Part shown: positions 1-7,891 of the stretch, one piece after another
Numbering within the stretch: position 1 is the stretch's first letter
Layout of the letters: every line of letters starts with the position of its first letter
DNA from: CAZHAC01 sp964383855
Lineage (GTDB): Bacteria; Chloroflexota; Dormibacteria; Dormibacterales; Dormibacteraceae
Length of the DNA stretch: 19,515 bases
Direction: 5' to 3'
NCBI GenBank assembly: GCA_964383855.1
Contig: CAYLIP010000047.1
Coordinates: 1-19,515, forward strand
Translations under genes and position numbers: made by a program
The notes under the pieces: generated by a model
What the model was told of the DNA's origin: nothing
What the model saw: the letters and a program-made list of their open reading frames with translations, nothing else
Database searches by the model: none

Positions 1-1
1 G

Positions 2-199
2 GAGCTCGACCTCTCGGTGCGGGCCTTCAACTGCCTCAAGGCCAACGACATCACCTCCGTGGGCCAGCTTCTCACCAAGAAGGAGGAGGAGCTGCTCGGT
101 CTCCGCAACTTCGGCCGCAAGTCGCTCGACGAGATCAAGGAGAAGCTGGTCGAGAAGAGCTTCGTGCAGCCCGAGGACATGGATTCGGTCTTCCGCTAA
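2..199 (+). CDS. rpoA: RNA polymerase alpha subunit, C-terminal domain (5' truncated)
   Basis: Only the last 65 codons lie in the window; the reading frame is open from base 2 to the TAA at 197-199. The peptide matches the alpha-CTD: the stretch LSVRAFNCLKANDI is followed by a helix with the LRNFGRKSLDEI signature near the end, the helix-hairpin-helix part that contacts UP-element DNA and activators. The alpha subunit is the scaffold on which beta and beta-prime assemble. rplQ begins 4 bases after the stop, the standard rpoA-rplQ order at the end of the ribosomal protein alpha operon. The N-terminal assembly domain lies upstream of the window. Identification is firm. Confidence 0.97.
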   Translation, partial: ELDLSVRAFNCLKANDITSVGQLLTKKEEELLGLRNFGRKSLDEIKEKLVEKSFVQPEDMDSVFR

Positions 200-203
200 A
201 CCG

Positions 204-557
204 ATGAGGCACCAGAAGTCAGGCCGCCGCTTCAACCGCGACACGGACTCGCGCAAGGCGCTGATGCGCAACCTGTGCTCGAACCTGCTTCAGCACGGCC
301 GCATCACAACGACCGAAGCGCGGGCCAAGGAGCTCCGCCGCTGGGTGGAGCGGCTGATCACGACCGCCAAGGCGGGCGATCTCGCCGCGCGGCGCTCGGT
401 CGCCGCCGAGATCAGCCAGCCGGAGGTGGTCGAGCGCCTCTTCTCCAACCTGCTGCCCCGGCTCGGCGAGCGCCCGGGCGGCTACACGAGGATCGTCCAC
501 AAGGGCCCGCGCAACGGCGACGCGGCACCCATGGTCATCATCGAGCTCGTCGACTGA
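204..557 (+). CDS. rplQ: Large ribosomal subunit protein bL17
   Basis: This 117-residue protein opens with MRHQKSGRRFNRDTDSRKAL, the hallmark N-terminus of bL17, followed by LMRNLCSNLLQHGRITTTEARAKELR. It ends in a basic GPRNGDAAPMVIIELVD tail typical of the family. bL17 sits near the exit of the peptide tunnel in the 50S subunit. The length is at the short end of the usual 115-130 range, and nothing appears to be missing. The ATG follows the rpoA stop by 4 bases, so the two are surely cotranscribed and probably translationally coupled. The truA start lies 29 bases downstream. Confidence 0.98.
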   Translation: MRHQKSGRRFNRDTDSRKALMRNLCSNLLQHGRITTTEARAKELRRWVERLITTAKAGDLAARRSVAAEISQPEVVERLFSNLLPRLGERPGGYTRIVHKGPRNGDAAPMVIIELVD

Positions 558-586
558 TCCGCCCCCCTGGGGGCAAGCGTTGAAAA

Positions 587-1345
587 GTGAATATCAAGGT
601 CGTGCTCGAGTACGACGGGACCGGCTTCTCAGGCTGGCAGCAGCAGTCCGGGCGGCGCACGGTTGAGGGCGAGCTGAAGCGCGCCCTGCGTGCGCTGTGC
701 GGGCAGGACCCCAAGGTCCACGCCGCCGGCCGCACGGATGCCGGAGCCCACGCCCTCGGCCAGGTCGTCAACTTCCCGTGGGAGGGCAGGGCGGCCCAGC
801 GGATAGCCCCGCAGCGGATCGCTTCCGCTCTCAACGGGCTGCTGCCGAAGGATGTGAGCGCGGTCGCCGCCGAGGTGGTCGAGGAGGGGTTTCACGCCCG
901 CTACTCGGCCCGCTGGCGCCGCTACCGCTACCGCTACCTCGACCGCCGGGCAAGGCCCGCGCTCGACCGCCAGCAGTGCTGGTGGCTGGTGGGGACCCTG
1001 GACGAGTCCGCCATGAACGAGGCGGCCTCGCTCCTGGTGGGAAGGCACGACTGGACCAGCTTCTGCTCGGCGTCGGAGCCCGAGGGGCGGCGGACACGCG
1101 AGATGCGCTCGGCAAAGGTCGAGCGGCGTGAGCGCTTTGTCGAACTGGAGCTGGTGGCGGAGGGTTTCCTACGCGGTCTCGCCCGCGGCATTGCCGGCGG
1201 CCTGGCCGAGGTGGGAACCGGACGCCGGTCCCCGGAATGGATGGGGGAGATGCTGCAGGCGCGCGACCGCGCCGCGGCGGCAAGAGATAGGGTGAAGACG
1301 GCTCCCGCGCGGGGCCTCACATTGATGGAAGTGATTTACGAGTGA
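587..1345 (+). CDS. truA: tRNA pseudouridine(38-40) synthase TruA
   Basis: TruA converts uridines 38-40 of the tRNA anticodon arm to pseudouridine. The 252-residue product begins MNIKVVLEYDGTGFSGWQQQ, the family's N-terminal strand and loop. It carries the catalytic motif GRTDAGAHALGQVVNF with the nucleophile Asp at residue 51. Later blocks include FHARYSARWRRYRYRY and a central HDWTSFCSA segment, also typical. The GTG start at 587 gives the canonical N-terminus. Its 3' end overlaps the rplM start in a GTGA arrangement (1342-1345), indicating translational coupling. The order rplQ-truA-rplM-rpsI matches many Gram-positive and actinobacterial genomes. Confidence 0.97.
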   Translation: MNIKVVLEYDGTGFSGWQQQSGRRTVEGELKRALRALCGQDPKVHAAGRTDAGAHALGQVVNFPWEGRAAQRIAPQRIASALNGLLPKDVSAVAAEVVEEGFHARYSARWRRYRYRYLDRRARPALDRQQCWWLVGTLDESAMNEAASLLVGRHDWTSFCSASEPEGRRTREMRSAKVERRERFVELELVAEGFLRGLARGIAGGLAEVGTGRRSPEWMGEMLQARDRAAAARDRVKTAPARGLTLMEVIYE

Positions 1346-1803
1346 AAGTGAAGACCTGGACAGCCAGGAAGGAAGACCTGAAGGGCGAGTGGTTCGTGGT
1401 TGACGCCACGGGCCTGACGCTCGGTCGCCTGGCGAGCAACGTGGCCAAGATCCTCAAGGGCAAGCACAAGCCCACGTACACGCCGCACTTGAACACAGGA
1501 GACCACGTGATCGTGGTCAACGCGGCGCGCATCGTGGTGACCGGCTCCAAGCTCGACGACAAGGTCTACACGCGCTACTCCGGCTATCCGGGCGGCCTCC
1601 GGGCGCGCTCGCTGCGCGACCAGATGGAGCGCGACCCCGCCTTCCCGATCGTCAACGCCGTCCGCGGGATGCTTCAGCACAACACGCTGGGCGCGGACAT
1701 GCTCAAGCGTTTGCGCGTCTACGCGGGGCCCGAGCACGAGCACCAGGCGCAGGCGCCCACGGCCATCACCTTCAACGAGAAAGGGGACATCCAGGTTGGC
1801 TGA
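1342..1803 (+). CDS. rplM: Large ribosomal subunit protein uL13
   Basis: The 153-residue protein shows the uL13 pattern: KTWTARKEDLKGEWFVVDAT, then LGRLASNVAKILKGKHKPTYTP, then a GDHVIVVNA block, and RYSGYPGGLR in the middle. The conserved AVRGMLQHNTLGADMLKRLRVY element follows near the C-terminus. uL13 is an early-assembly protein of the 50S subunit. The GTG at 1342 overlaps the truA stop by 4 bases; a second in-frame GTG at 1348 is a less likely alternative. The 3' end overlaps the rpsI start by 8 bases. rplM-rpsI is one of the most conserved bacterial gene pairs. Confidence 0.98.
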   Translation: MKVKTWTARKEDLKGEWFVVDATGLTLGRLASNVAKILKGKHKPTYTPHLNTGDHVIVVNAARIVVTGSKLDDKVYTRYSGYPGGLRARSLRDQMERDPAFPIVNAVRGMLQHNTLGADMLKRLRVYAGPEHEHQAQAPTAITFNEKGDIQVG

Positions 1804-2188
1804 CAACATGACCCGGGGCACCGGCCGCCGGAAGACCGCCATCGCCCGGATCCGGCTGACGCCGGGCGAGGGCCGCGTGATGATCAACGAGAAGACGCCC
1901 CTCCAGTACCTGGGACGGCGGATCCTGGAGATGCAGGTGCTGCAGCCGCTCAAGCTGACGGACACCCTGCGCCGGTTCGATGTCAGCGCCAAGGTCGAGG
2001 GCGGCGGAGTCTCAGGTCAGGCCGGCGCGATCGCCCACGGCATCGCGCGGGCTCTCTGCGAGTACGACGACGACTTCCGCGGCACGCTCAAGAAGGCCGG
2101 ACTCCTCACCCGCGATGCGCGGATGAAGGAGCGCAAGAAGTACGGTCTCAAGCGCGCGCGCAAGGCGCCCCAGTACACCAAGCGCTAG
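1796..2188 (+). CDS. rpsI: Small ribosomal subunit protein uS9
   Basis: uS9 reaches into the 30S P site with its basic tail. The 130-residue product has the family blocks GTGRRKTAIARIRLTPGEGRVMIN, GGGVSGQAGAIAHGIARAL and the terminal KYGLKRARKAPQYTKR, which ends in the invariant Lys-Arg that touches P-site tRNA. The TTG at 1796 is preceded by AAGGGG at 1781-1786, 9 bases away, so this start inside the end of rplM is credible; the alternative ATG at 1808 would trim four residues. This is the last gene of the ribosomal block. The next gene is on the opposite strand and converges on it. Confidence 0.97.
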   Translation: MADNMTRGTGRRKTAIARIRLTPGEGRVMINEKTPLQYLGRRILEMQVLQPLKLTDTLRRFDVSAKVEGGGVSGQAGAIAHGIARALCEYDDDFRGTLKKAGLLTRDARMKERKKYGLKRARKAPQYTKR

Positions 2189-2240
2189 GCCAGGAGCCAG
2201 ACATCGACCGCCGGTTTCCGGACCGAGGCTGCTCCGCCTT

Positions 2241-2540
2241 TCAGAGGACCCGGCGCCCGGAGAGCGCCGCGTAGGCGCACATCAGCGCCAGGCAGGCGCC
2301 GGCCATGGCTGTGATCGTGGCCACCACGCCGGCCAGCGGGCCGGGGGCAGCCAGCGCGACCCGGCCCATCCCGACCGTGGCCACGACGCCGCCCGTGAAA
2401 CAGGCGGCCAGCAGGCGGCGGCGGGTATCCAGGGTCATGCCTCCGGCCCGCGCAAGATCGCCCCGAAAGTAGACCGCGGCGGCGGCCATGCCCCCGAGCA
2501 GGATCAGGGCGGTGATCTCACCGACCGCGAATGCGCTCAC
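2241..2540 (-). CDS. Small three-helix membrane protein, function unknown
   Basis: I do not recognise this 99-residue protein. It has three hydrophobic segments, at about residues 8-26, 43-65 and 69-92. A short charged loop (FRGDLARAGG and DTRRR) lies between the first two, so it is probably an integral membrane protein. Third codon positions are overwhelmingly G or C, as in the neighbouring real genes, which argues against a chance frame. The start is a GTG at 2540 with no Shine-Dalgarno sequence. A TAGCGT hexamer sits 9 bases upstream (2555 to 2550 on the minus strand). It converges on rpsI and diverges from the gene at 2631. Confidence 0.65.
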   Translation of the reverse strand: MSAFAVGEITALILLGGMAAAAVYFRGDLARAGGMTLDTRRRLLAACFTGGVVATVGMGRVALAAPGPLAGVVATITAMAGACLALMCAYAALSGRRVL

Positions 2541-2630
2541 CTGGGGACCACGCTACGACGGTGTTCGGCCTCTCGATCACTGCCGGCCCGGATGGCGGGC
2601 CCCGGTCAATTAGTCTGAGAGGGAATCGAC

Positions 2631-3179
2631 TTGATCTTCGTCCGCTCTCGCCGCCCGGCCGTGCTGATGACGGTGGCCTCGACGCTGGTCGCGGCCGCGC
2701 TGATCGCCGCCACCGCCCGGGACGCGCTGGACGGCGGGCTGGTCCGGGCCACGCTGCTGGGGCTGGCGGCGGTCTTTGCGGCCACCTTCGTCCTCCGGGC
2801 CTCGCTCCGTCTCAAGCACTGGCCACTGGCCAGCATCGCCTTCTTCCGCGACGCGATGGTGGTGAGGACCGGCCACAGCGAGCTGCGCGCGCCGTGGGAC
2901 GGCCTCGAGCTGATCACCCTGGCGGCACCCAGCGAGTGGACCGAGCTTGCCTGGCCTGAGGTCCGGCTGACCGATCGCCTGACCGTCCGCATGCGTGGTG
3001 GGGGCAGCTTCCGCCTCCATCCGGCAAGCTTCGGACTCGATCCCATCGCCTGCCGCGACCTGCTGCTCAGGCTGCGCGACGAGCCCGCGGTCCGAGGCCG
3101 CCTGCCCGAGTTCGACTCCGAGCTCGACCTGCTGGCGCGGCCGGCCGCGGTCGGGGAGCTGATGAAGCCACGACTCTGA
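2631..3179 (+). CDS. Membrane protein with two N-terminal helices and a cytoplasmic PH-like domain, function unknown
   Basis: The 182-residue product has two hydrophobic segments at about residues 10-28 and 37-57, followed by a soluble domain of about 120 residues. The soluble part begins IAFFRDAMVVRTGHSELRAPWDGLELITL, a run of beta strands with a conserved Trp reminiscent of the bacterial PH (YdbT/DUF304-like) fold. That assignment is my inference from pattern only. The TTG at 2631 is supported by GAGAGGG at 2617-2623, 7 bases upstream. It stands 28 bases before argF and could share a transcript with it. It contains no catalytic motif that I can name. Confidence 0.72.
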   Translation: MIFVRSRRPAVLMTVASTLVAAALIAATARDALDGGLVRATLLGLAAVFAATFVLRASLRLKHWPLASIAFFRDAMVVRTGHSELRAPWDGLELITLAAPSEWTELAWPEVRLTDRLTVRMRGGGSFRLHPASFGLDPIACRDLLLRLRDEPAVRGRLPEFDSELDLLARPAAVGELMKPRL

Positions 3180-3207
3180 CCAGTAACCAGAAGGCCGATC
3201 GTTTCCG

Positions 3208-4167
3208 TTGAAAGGTAATGTGACCATCTTGGCCACCCAGGCGGCTCCCGCCCTGGCGGGAAGGGATTTCCTGGACCTCGCCGACCTCACCGCCGACGAG
3301 ATCCGGCGGCTGATCGCGCTCGCGCGGGCCATGAAGGCCGGCCAGTTCAGGGAGCGGCCGCTGACCGGGCGTCACATCGCCCTGATCTTTCAAAAGCCCT
3401 CGATGCGGACGCGGGTCTCCTTTGAGGTTGGCATCTCGCGGCTGGGAGGACACGCGGTGGTGCTCTCGGACGCCGAGATCGGGCTGGGCCGCCGCGAGCA
3501 GGTGTCCGACGTCGGACAGGTCCTCGCCCGCTACTGCGACGCCCTGGTCGCGCGCCTCTTCAGCCACGACGACCTCCTCGAGCTGGCGCGAGCCTCCGCC
3601 AAGCCGGTGGTGAACGCGCTCACCGACCGCTCGCACCCCTGCCAGGTCCTCGCCGACCTGGTCACGCTGGAGGAGGCGCTGGGCGGCCTGGAAGGCCGCC
3701 GCCTGGCCTTCGTCGGCGACGGCAACAACGTGGCCAGCTCGCTGATCGAGGCCTCGGCGCTGATCGGTTTTCCGCTGGCGGTCGTAACCCCGCCCCGGCA
3801 CTATCCGCCCGCAGAGGTGCTCGAGAGGGCCGGCCTGCTGGCCGGCGGGCGGGCGCCCGTCACCGTCACCAGCGACCTCTCGGCGGTCGCCGGGGCGGAC
3901 GCCATCTACACCGATGTCTGGACTTCGATGGGCCAGGAGGCGGAGACCGAGGTCCGCCGGCGGGAGTTCGCCGAGTACCAGGTCAACGAGGAGCTGGCCG
4001 AGCTGGCGCCGAGGGCGATCTTCATGCACTGCCTCCCCGCCCACCGCGGGGAGGAGATCACCGGGGGCGTGATCGACTCCGAGCGATCGGTGGTCTTCGA
4101 CCAGGCCGAAAACCGCATGTGGGCGCAGATGGCCCTTCTGGCAGCGATCGTCACCGGCGGAGCCTGA
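3208..4167 (+). CDS. argF: Ornithine carbamoyltransferase
   Basis: The enzyme transfers a carbamoyl group from carbamoyl phosphate to ornithine, giving citrulline in arginine synthesis. The 319-residue product contains the carbamoyl-phosphate loop as FQKPSMRTRVSFE (SMRTR at 65-69; E. coli has STRTR). It also has HPCQVLADL at 143-151, DVWTSMGQE at 236-244 and the ornithine-class HCLPAHRGEE at 274-283. HCLP separates it from aspartate carbamoyltransferases. The start is uncertain: TTG 3208 has no clear ribosome site, while GTG 3220 has AAAGG only 4 bases upstream. No other arginine gene lies in the window, so it is an orphan here. cdaA follows after 3 bases, so the two are likely cotranscribed. 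Confidence 0.94.
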   Translation: MKGNVTILATQAAPALAGRDFLDLADLTADEIRRLIALARAMKAGQFRERPLTGRHIALIFQKPSMRTRVSFEVGISRLGGHAVVLSDAEIGLGRREQVSDVGQVLARYCDALVARLFSHDDLLELARASAKPVVNALTDRSHPCQVLADLVTLEEALGGLEGRRLAFVGDGNNVASSLIEASALIGFPLAVVTPPRHYPPAEVLERAGLLAGGRAPVTVTSDLSAVAGADAIYTDVWTSMGQEAETEVRRREFAEYQVNEELAELAPRAIFMHCLPAHRGEEITGGVIDSERSVVFDQAENRMWAQMALLAAIVTGGA

Positions 4168-4170
4168 GCC

Positions 4171-5028
4171 GTGTCCCAGGTCCTGAACCAGCTGCTGCTG
4201 CAGCTGATCCACATCCTCCAGCGCGTGGGCTGGATAGAGGCAATGGACGTCCTGATGGTGGCGTTCATCTTCTACCAGTTCCTGCGCCTCTTCCGGGGCA
4301 CGCAGGCCGTCCAGCTGATGGTCGGACTGGTCGTGCTGGTGATGCTGGGCGTGGCCGCCACCGCGCTGAAGCTGGTGCTGCTGAGCTGGCTGTTCCAGAA
4401 CGCCGCGCCCTTCATCGTGATCGCGATCATCGTTCTCTTCCAGCCCGAGCTCCGACGGATCCTCGACCAGGTGGGCCGGATCGGCCACCTGGGGAGGCCG
4501 CTGGGGGCCTTCAACGACCAGCAGCTGAACCGCGCCATGCTGGAGGTGGTGCGCGCGGTGGAGCGGCTGGCCGCGCGGCGGACCGGCGCGCTCGTCGCCT
4601 TCGAGCGCGAGGTCGGGCTCGAGGACTACGCCGCGACCGGCGTGCGCATCAACGGTGAGGTGTCGAGCGAGTTCCTGCAGACGATCTTCTTTCCCAACTC
4701 GCCTCTACACGACGGGGCGGTGATCATCCGCGGCAACCAGATCCTGGCCGCGGGCTGCCTGCTGCCACTGCCCGAGGAGGGGACGGTCCGAGAGCGGCTG
4801 GGCACCCGGCATCGGGCGGCCATCGGCCTCTCCCTGGCCAGCGATGCGCTGGTCGTGGTCGTCTCCGAGGAGACCGGCGTCGTCTCCGTGGTCGAGAACG
4901 GCCGCATCAGCCGCAACCTCGACCCCGAGTCGCTGCGCCGGCGGCTGGCGGGCGGGACTCCGGTGGGAACGGCGAACGGGCGCCGCTTTCCGCTTCTCAA
5001 CTGGCGCCGGGAGGCCGGGGCCCGATGA
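4171..5028 (+). CDS. cdaA: Membrane diadenylate cyclase CdaA (c-di-AMP synthase)
   Basis: CdaA condenses two ATP into cyclic di-AMP, a messenger controlling potassium and osmotic balance and cell-wall status. The 285-residue product has the expected plan. Hydrophobic helices at about 25-40, 47-68 and 70-90 are followed by FQPELRRIL and a DAC domain. DAC signatures are present: DGAVIIRGNQILAAGCLLPL with DGA at 181-183, GTRHRAAIGL with RHR at 213-215, and SEETGVVSV at 232-240. The GTG start lies 3 bases after the argF stop. Its stop overlaps the cdaR ATG (ATGA at 5025-5028), indicating coupling. The following CdaR is its usual regulatory partner. Confidence 0.97.
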   Translation: MSQVLNQLLLQLIHILQRVGWIEAMDVLMVAFIFYQFLRLFRGTQAVQLMVGLVVLVMLGVAATALKLVLLSWLFQNAAPFIVIAIIVLFQPELRRILDQVGRIGHLGRPLGAFNDQQLNRAMLEVVRAVERLAARRTGALVAFEREVGLEDYAATGVRINGEVSSEFLQTIFFPNSPLHDGAVIIRGNQILAAGCLLPLPEEGTVRERLGTRHRAAIGLSLASDALVVVVSEETGVVSVVENGRISRNLDPESLRRRLAGGTPVGTANGRRFPLLNWRREAGAR

Positions 5029-6050
5029 CCTGGCTGGTCTCCAACTGGCGGCTCAAGCTGCTGGCGCTGGCGCTCACGCTCGGATTGCTGGGCGCGGTCG
5101 CCTTCAGCGAGAACCCGGTCGTCTTCAAGACCGTGCAGGCCAACGTGAGCTATGCCGGCCTGCACGAGGGAGTCGTTCTCATCGACCCCGCCAAGTCGGT
5201 CAACATCCAGGTCAGCGCCCTCGCGGACGCCGCCAGCGGAATCAAGCCCGAGAACATCGAGGTGCGCGCCGACCTGAGCAAGGTCAGGGCGGGGATGGAC
5301 ACCACGGTCAACGCCCAGGTGAGGGCGCTGGTGCCCAACGTTAACCCCCTCAGCGGAAGCGTGCCCATCCACATAACCACCGACACGGTGACCCAGCGGA
5401 CCCTCGACATCCAGGTCCGCACACCCAACTTCGCGCCCGGCTGGACGGTGCTCCAGGACCCGAAGAAGACATTCGCGCAGTGCCAGCCGGACACCAGCAT
5501 CCCCTGCAAGGTGACGCTCACCGGACCCACCACCCTGATCCAGGACGTCAGGGCCTTCGTCACCATCCAACCCCAGATCAACACCGACAAGCAGCTTCTC
5601 CCGAGCCAGACCGTGCGTTTCGAGCGCGCCGGTCAGCCGGTCGACTTCACCAAGGTCAACACGCAGCCGGAGATCGGCTGGGATCCGCCCATCGTCAGCG
5701 TCGAGGTTTCGGCGTCCCGCGGAACCGCGCAGAGGAGCGTGGGCCTGAACGTGCCGGTCACCGGACGGCCCGCATGCGGCTACGCGGTGACCGCGGTCAG
5801 CATCGCACCCGGGAACGGGGTGGTCACGATCAGCGGCCCGGCCGACGTCGTCATCAATCGGGACACCATCGATGGCGACGGCATCGACATCGGCGGAGCG
5901 AACGCCAACGTCGCCAGGACGGTCAGGGTTCGCGTCCCCGACCAGGTGAGCGCGCAGCCGGCTTCGGTCCAGGTCACCGTGACCATCCAGAAGCAGTTCG
6001 ACTGCACCGCCCCGACGCCCACGCCGACCCCTTCGCCGAAGCCAACGTAA
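5025..6050 (+). CDS. cdaR: YbbR-domain protein CdaR, regulator of CdaA
   Basis: The 341-residue protein starts MTWLVSNWRLKLLALALTLG, a single N-terminal membrane anchor at about residues 8-28. Repeated extracytoplasmic beta-rich YbbR domains follow, with recurring blocks such as VSVEVSASRGTAQRSVGLNVPV and a later VVTISGPADVV. YbbR proteins bind CdaA at the membrane and alter its activity in Firmicutes; the same role here is inferred from the 4-base overlap with cdaA. The C-terminus ends in a Thr-Pro-rich tail (APTPTPTPSPKPT), probably a flexible or wall-embedded end. It is followed after 40 bases by glmS. Confidence 0.93.
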   Translation: MTWLVSNWRLKLLALALTLGLLGAVAFSENPVVFKTVQANVSYAGLHEGVVLIDPAKSVNIQVSALADAASGIKPENIEVRADLSKVRAGMDTTVNAQVRALVPNVNPLSGSVPIHITTDTVTQRTLDIQVRTPNFAPGWTVLQDPKKTFAQCQPDTSIPCKVTLTGPTTLIQDVRAFVTIQPQINTDKQLLPSQTVRFERAGQPVDFTKVNTQPEIGWDPPIVSVEVSASRGTAQRSVGLNVPVTGRPACGYAVTAVSIAPGNGVVTISGPADVVINRDTIDGDGIDIGGANANVARTVRVRVPDQVSAQPASVQVTVTIQKQFDCTAPTPTPTPSPKPT

Positions 6051-6090
6051 CCTAGACCTGCGCCTGGCCGTTTGCCGGGCAGGAGGTCAT

Positions 6091-7791
6091 ATGTGCGGAA
6101 TCATCGGCTACCTGGGTGAGCGAGAGGCGACGCCCGTCCTCATGGACGCGCTGAAGCGCCTCGAATACCGCGGCTACGACTCGGCGGGCGTCGCCGTCGT
6201 GCAGGCGGGCGCCCATCAGACCAGCGTGACCAAGAGCGAGGCCAAGGTTGACGACCTGATCGCCAAGCTCCATGACGACATGCCGACCGGTCACCTGGGC
6301 ATCGGGCACACCCGGTGGGCAACCCACGGCAAGCCGACGATCGTCAACGCGCATCCGCACACCGACTGCCGGGGCCGCATCTCGGTCGTGCACAACGGAA
6401 TCATCGAGAACTTCTCCGAGCTGAAGGCCGAACTCGAGCGCGAGGGCCACGAGTTCACCTCGGAGACCGACACCGAGGTCGTGCCCCACCTGATCGAGAA
6501 GTACTACCGCGGCGACTTCCTCTTGGCTGTCCGCCAGGCCCTGCGCCGGATCAACGGCGCCTACGCGCTGGCCATGTTCAGCCTCGACGATCCCGAGCTT
6601 CTGGTCGGCGCCCGGCTCAACGCGCCGCTGGTGGTCGGGATCGGCGACGGCGAGTACTTCGTCGCCTCCGACATCACGGCAATCATCCCGTACACCAAGA
6701 AGGTCCTGATCCTGGGCGAGGGCGAGATGGCGGCGGTGACCCCGCTCGGCGCTGAGGTCTCCACGCTCGACGGCCAGCCGGTGGACGCCAAGGTCGTCCA
6801 CGTCGACTGGGACGTTGCCCAGGCCGAGAAGGGCGGCCACCCGCACTTCATGCTGAAGGAGATCAGCGAGACGCCCGACGCCGCCGCCAACGCCTTGCGG
6901 GGGCGGATCACGGAGTCGGGCGAGGTCGATTTCGCGGAATTCAACATTGCCGGCGAGCAGCTCAAGCGCTACCGGGAGGTGCGCCTGCTCGGCATGGGCA
7001 CCTCGCTCCATGCCGCGATGCTGGGCGAGTTCGTGATCGAGGACTGGGCCGGCATTCCCGCCCGGGCCGAGGACGCATCGGAGTTCCGCTACCGGCGGCC
7101 GACGATCGGCCCCGACACCCTGACCGTGGTCATCACGCAGTCGGGCGAAACCGCCGACACGCTGGTCGGGCTGCGGCAGGCCAAGAAGCGAGGCTCGCTC
7201 ACCCTGGCGGTCACCAACGTGGTCGGCAGCACGGCCACGCGAGACGCCGACGGAAGCATCTACCTGCACTCGGGCCCGGAGATCTCGGTCGCCTCGACCA
7301 AGACCTTCGTCGCCCACATGGTCAGCCAGTACCTGCTCGCGCTCAAGCTCGCCAACGTGCACGGCCGCTTGCCCCTCGAACGCCGGGAGGAGGCGGCGCG
7401 GTCGCTGCGCGAGCTGCCAGAAGCGATCCGGAAGGTGCTGGAGCGCTCGAACGACATCGCGCGCCTGGCCCACCACTACAGCCGCTATCGCAACTTCATG
7501 TACGTCGGTCGCGGCATCAACGTGGCGGTGGCCCGGGAGGGCGCGCTGAAGCTGAAGGAGATCAGCTACCTGCATGCCGAGGGGACGTCCGGCGGCGAGC
7601 TAAAGCACGGGCCGATCGCCCTGCTCGATGCGCACTTCCCGGTGATCGCGATCGCCACCGAGAGTCCCACCAAGGACAAGATGCTCAGCAACATCCACGA
7701 GATGGTGGCGCGCGACGCGCCCGTGCTTGCGCTGGTCAGCGAGGGTGACCGGAGCCTCGACGACATCGCCACCGACGTGCTCGAGATCCCG
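6091..7791 (+). CDS. glmS: Glucosamine-fructose-6-phosphate aminotransferase (3' end lost in assembly gap)
   Basis: GlmS makes glucosamine 6-phosphate from fructose 6-phosphate and glutamine, the entry to peptidoglycan amino-sugar synthesis. The first 567 residues are present. MCGIIGYLGE gives the N-terminal Cys nucleophile of the class-II glutaminase domain. GHTRWATHG and HNGIIENF follow, then two SIS sugar-isomerase domains with GTSLHAAMLGE, TQSGETADTL and HAEGTSGGELKHGPIAL. A strong AGGAGG (6081-6086) precedes the ATG. The frame runs into the 100-N gap at 7792; compared with known GlmS, about 45 residues including the PRNLAKSVTVE-type tail should be missing. Any frame read through the N run is not real. 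Its position after cdaA-cdaR suggests an operon. Confidence 0.97.
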
Positions 7792-7891
7792 NNNNNNNNN
7801 NNNNNNNNNNNNNNNNNNNNNNNNNNNNNNNNNNNNNNNNNNNNNNNNNNNNNNNNNNNNNNNNNNNNNNNNNNNNNNNNNNNNNNNNNNN
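7792..7891. other. Assembly gap, 100 N
   Basis: Exactly 100 unknown bases, the conventional placeholder for a scaffold gap of unknown size. The gap removes the 3' end of glmS and the 5' end of the acpS-nnrD fusion. From family lengths, about 45 codons of glmS and 20-25 codons of AcpS are missing. The real distance is therefore likely nearer 200 bases than 100, unless another small gene lies there. Confidence 0.99.

Noticed and set aside
2189..2240. Possible terminator after rpsI (CCGG-TTT-CCGG)
   Set aside because: The stem is only four base pairs and no T-run follows.
2585..2601. Inverted repeat GGCCCG/CGGGCC between the two divergent membrane genes
   Set aside because: A six-pair GC stem is expected by chance in this composition, and no start or operator logic supports it.
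3067..4488. Long minus-strand open frame opposite argF and cdaA
   Set aside because: Typical shadow in high-GC DNA: low-complexity His/Gln/Asp/Gly/Val composition, no motifs, and real genes on the other strand.
6005..6050. Thr-Pro repeat at the end of cdaR as a DNA repeat element
   Set aside because: It is an in-frame low-complexity protein tail.
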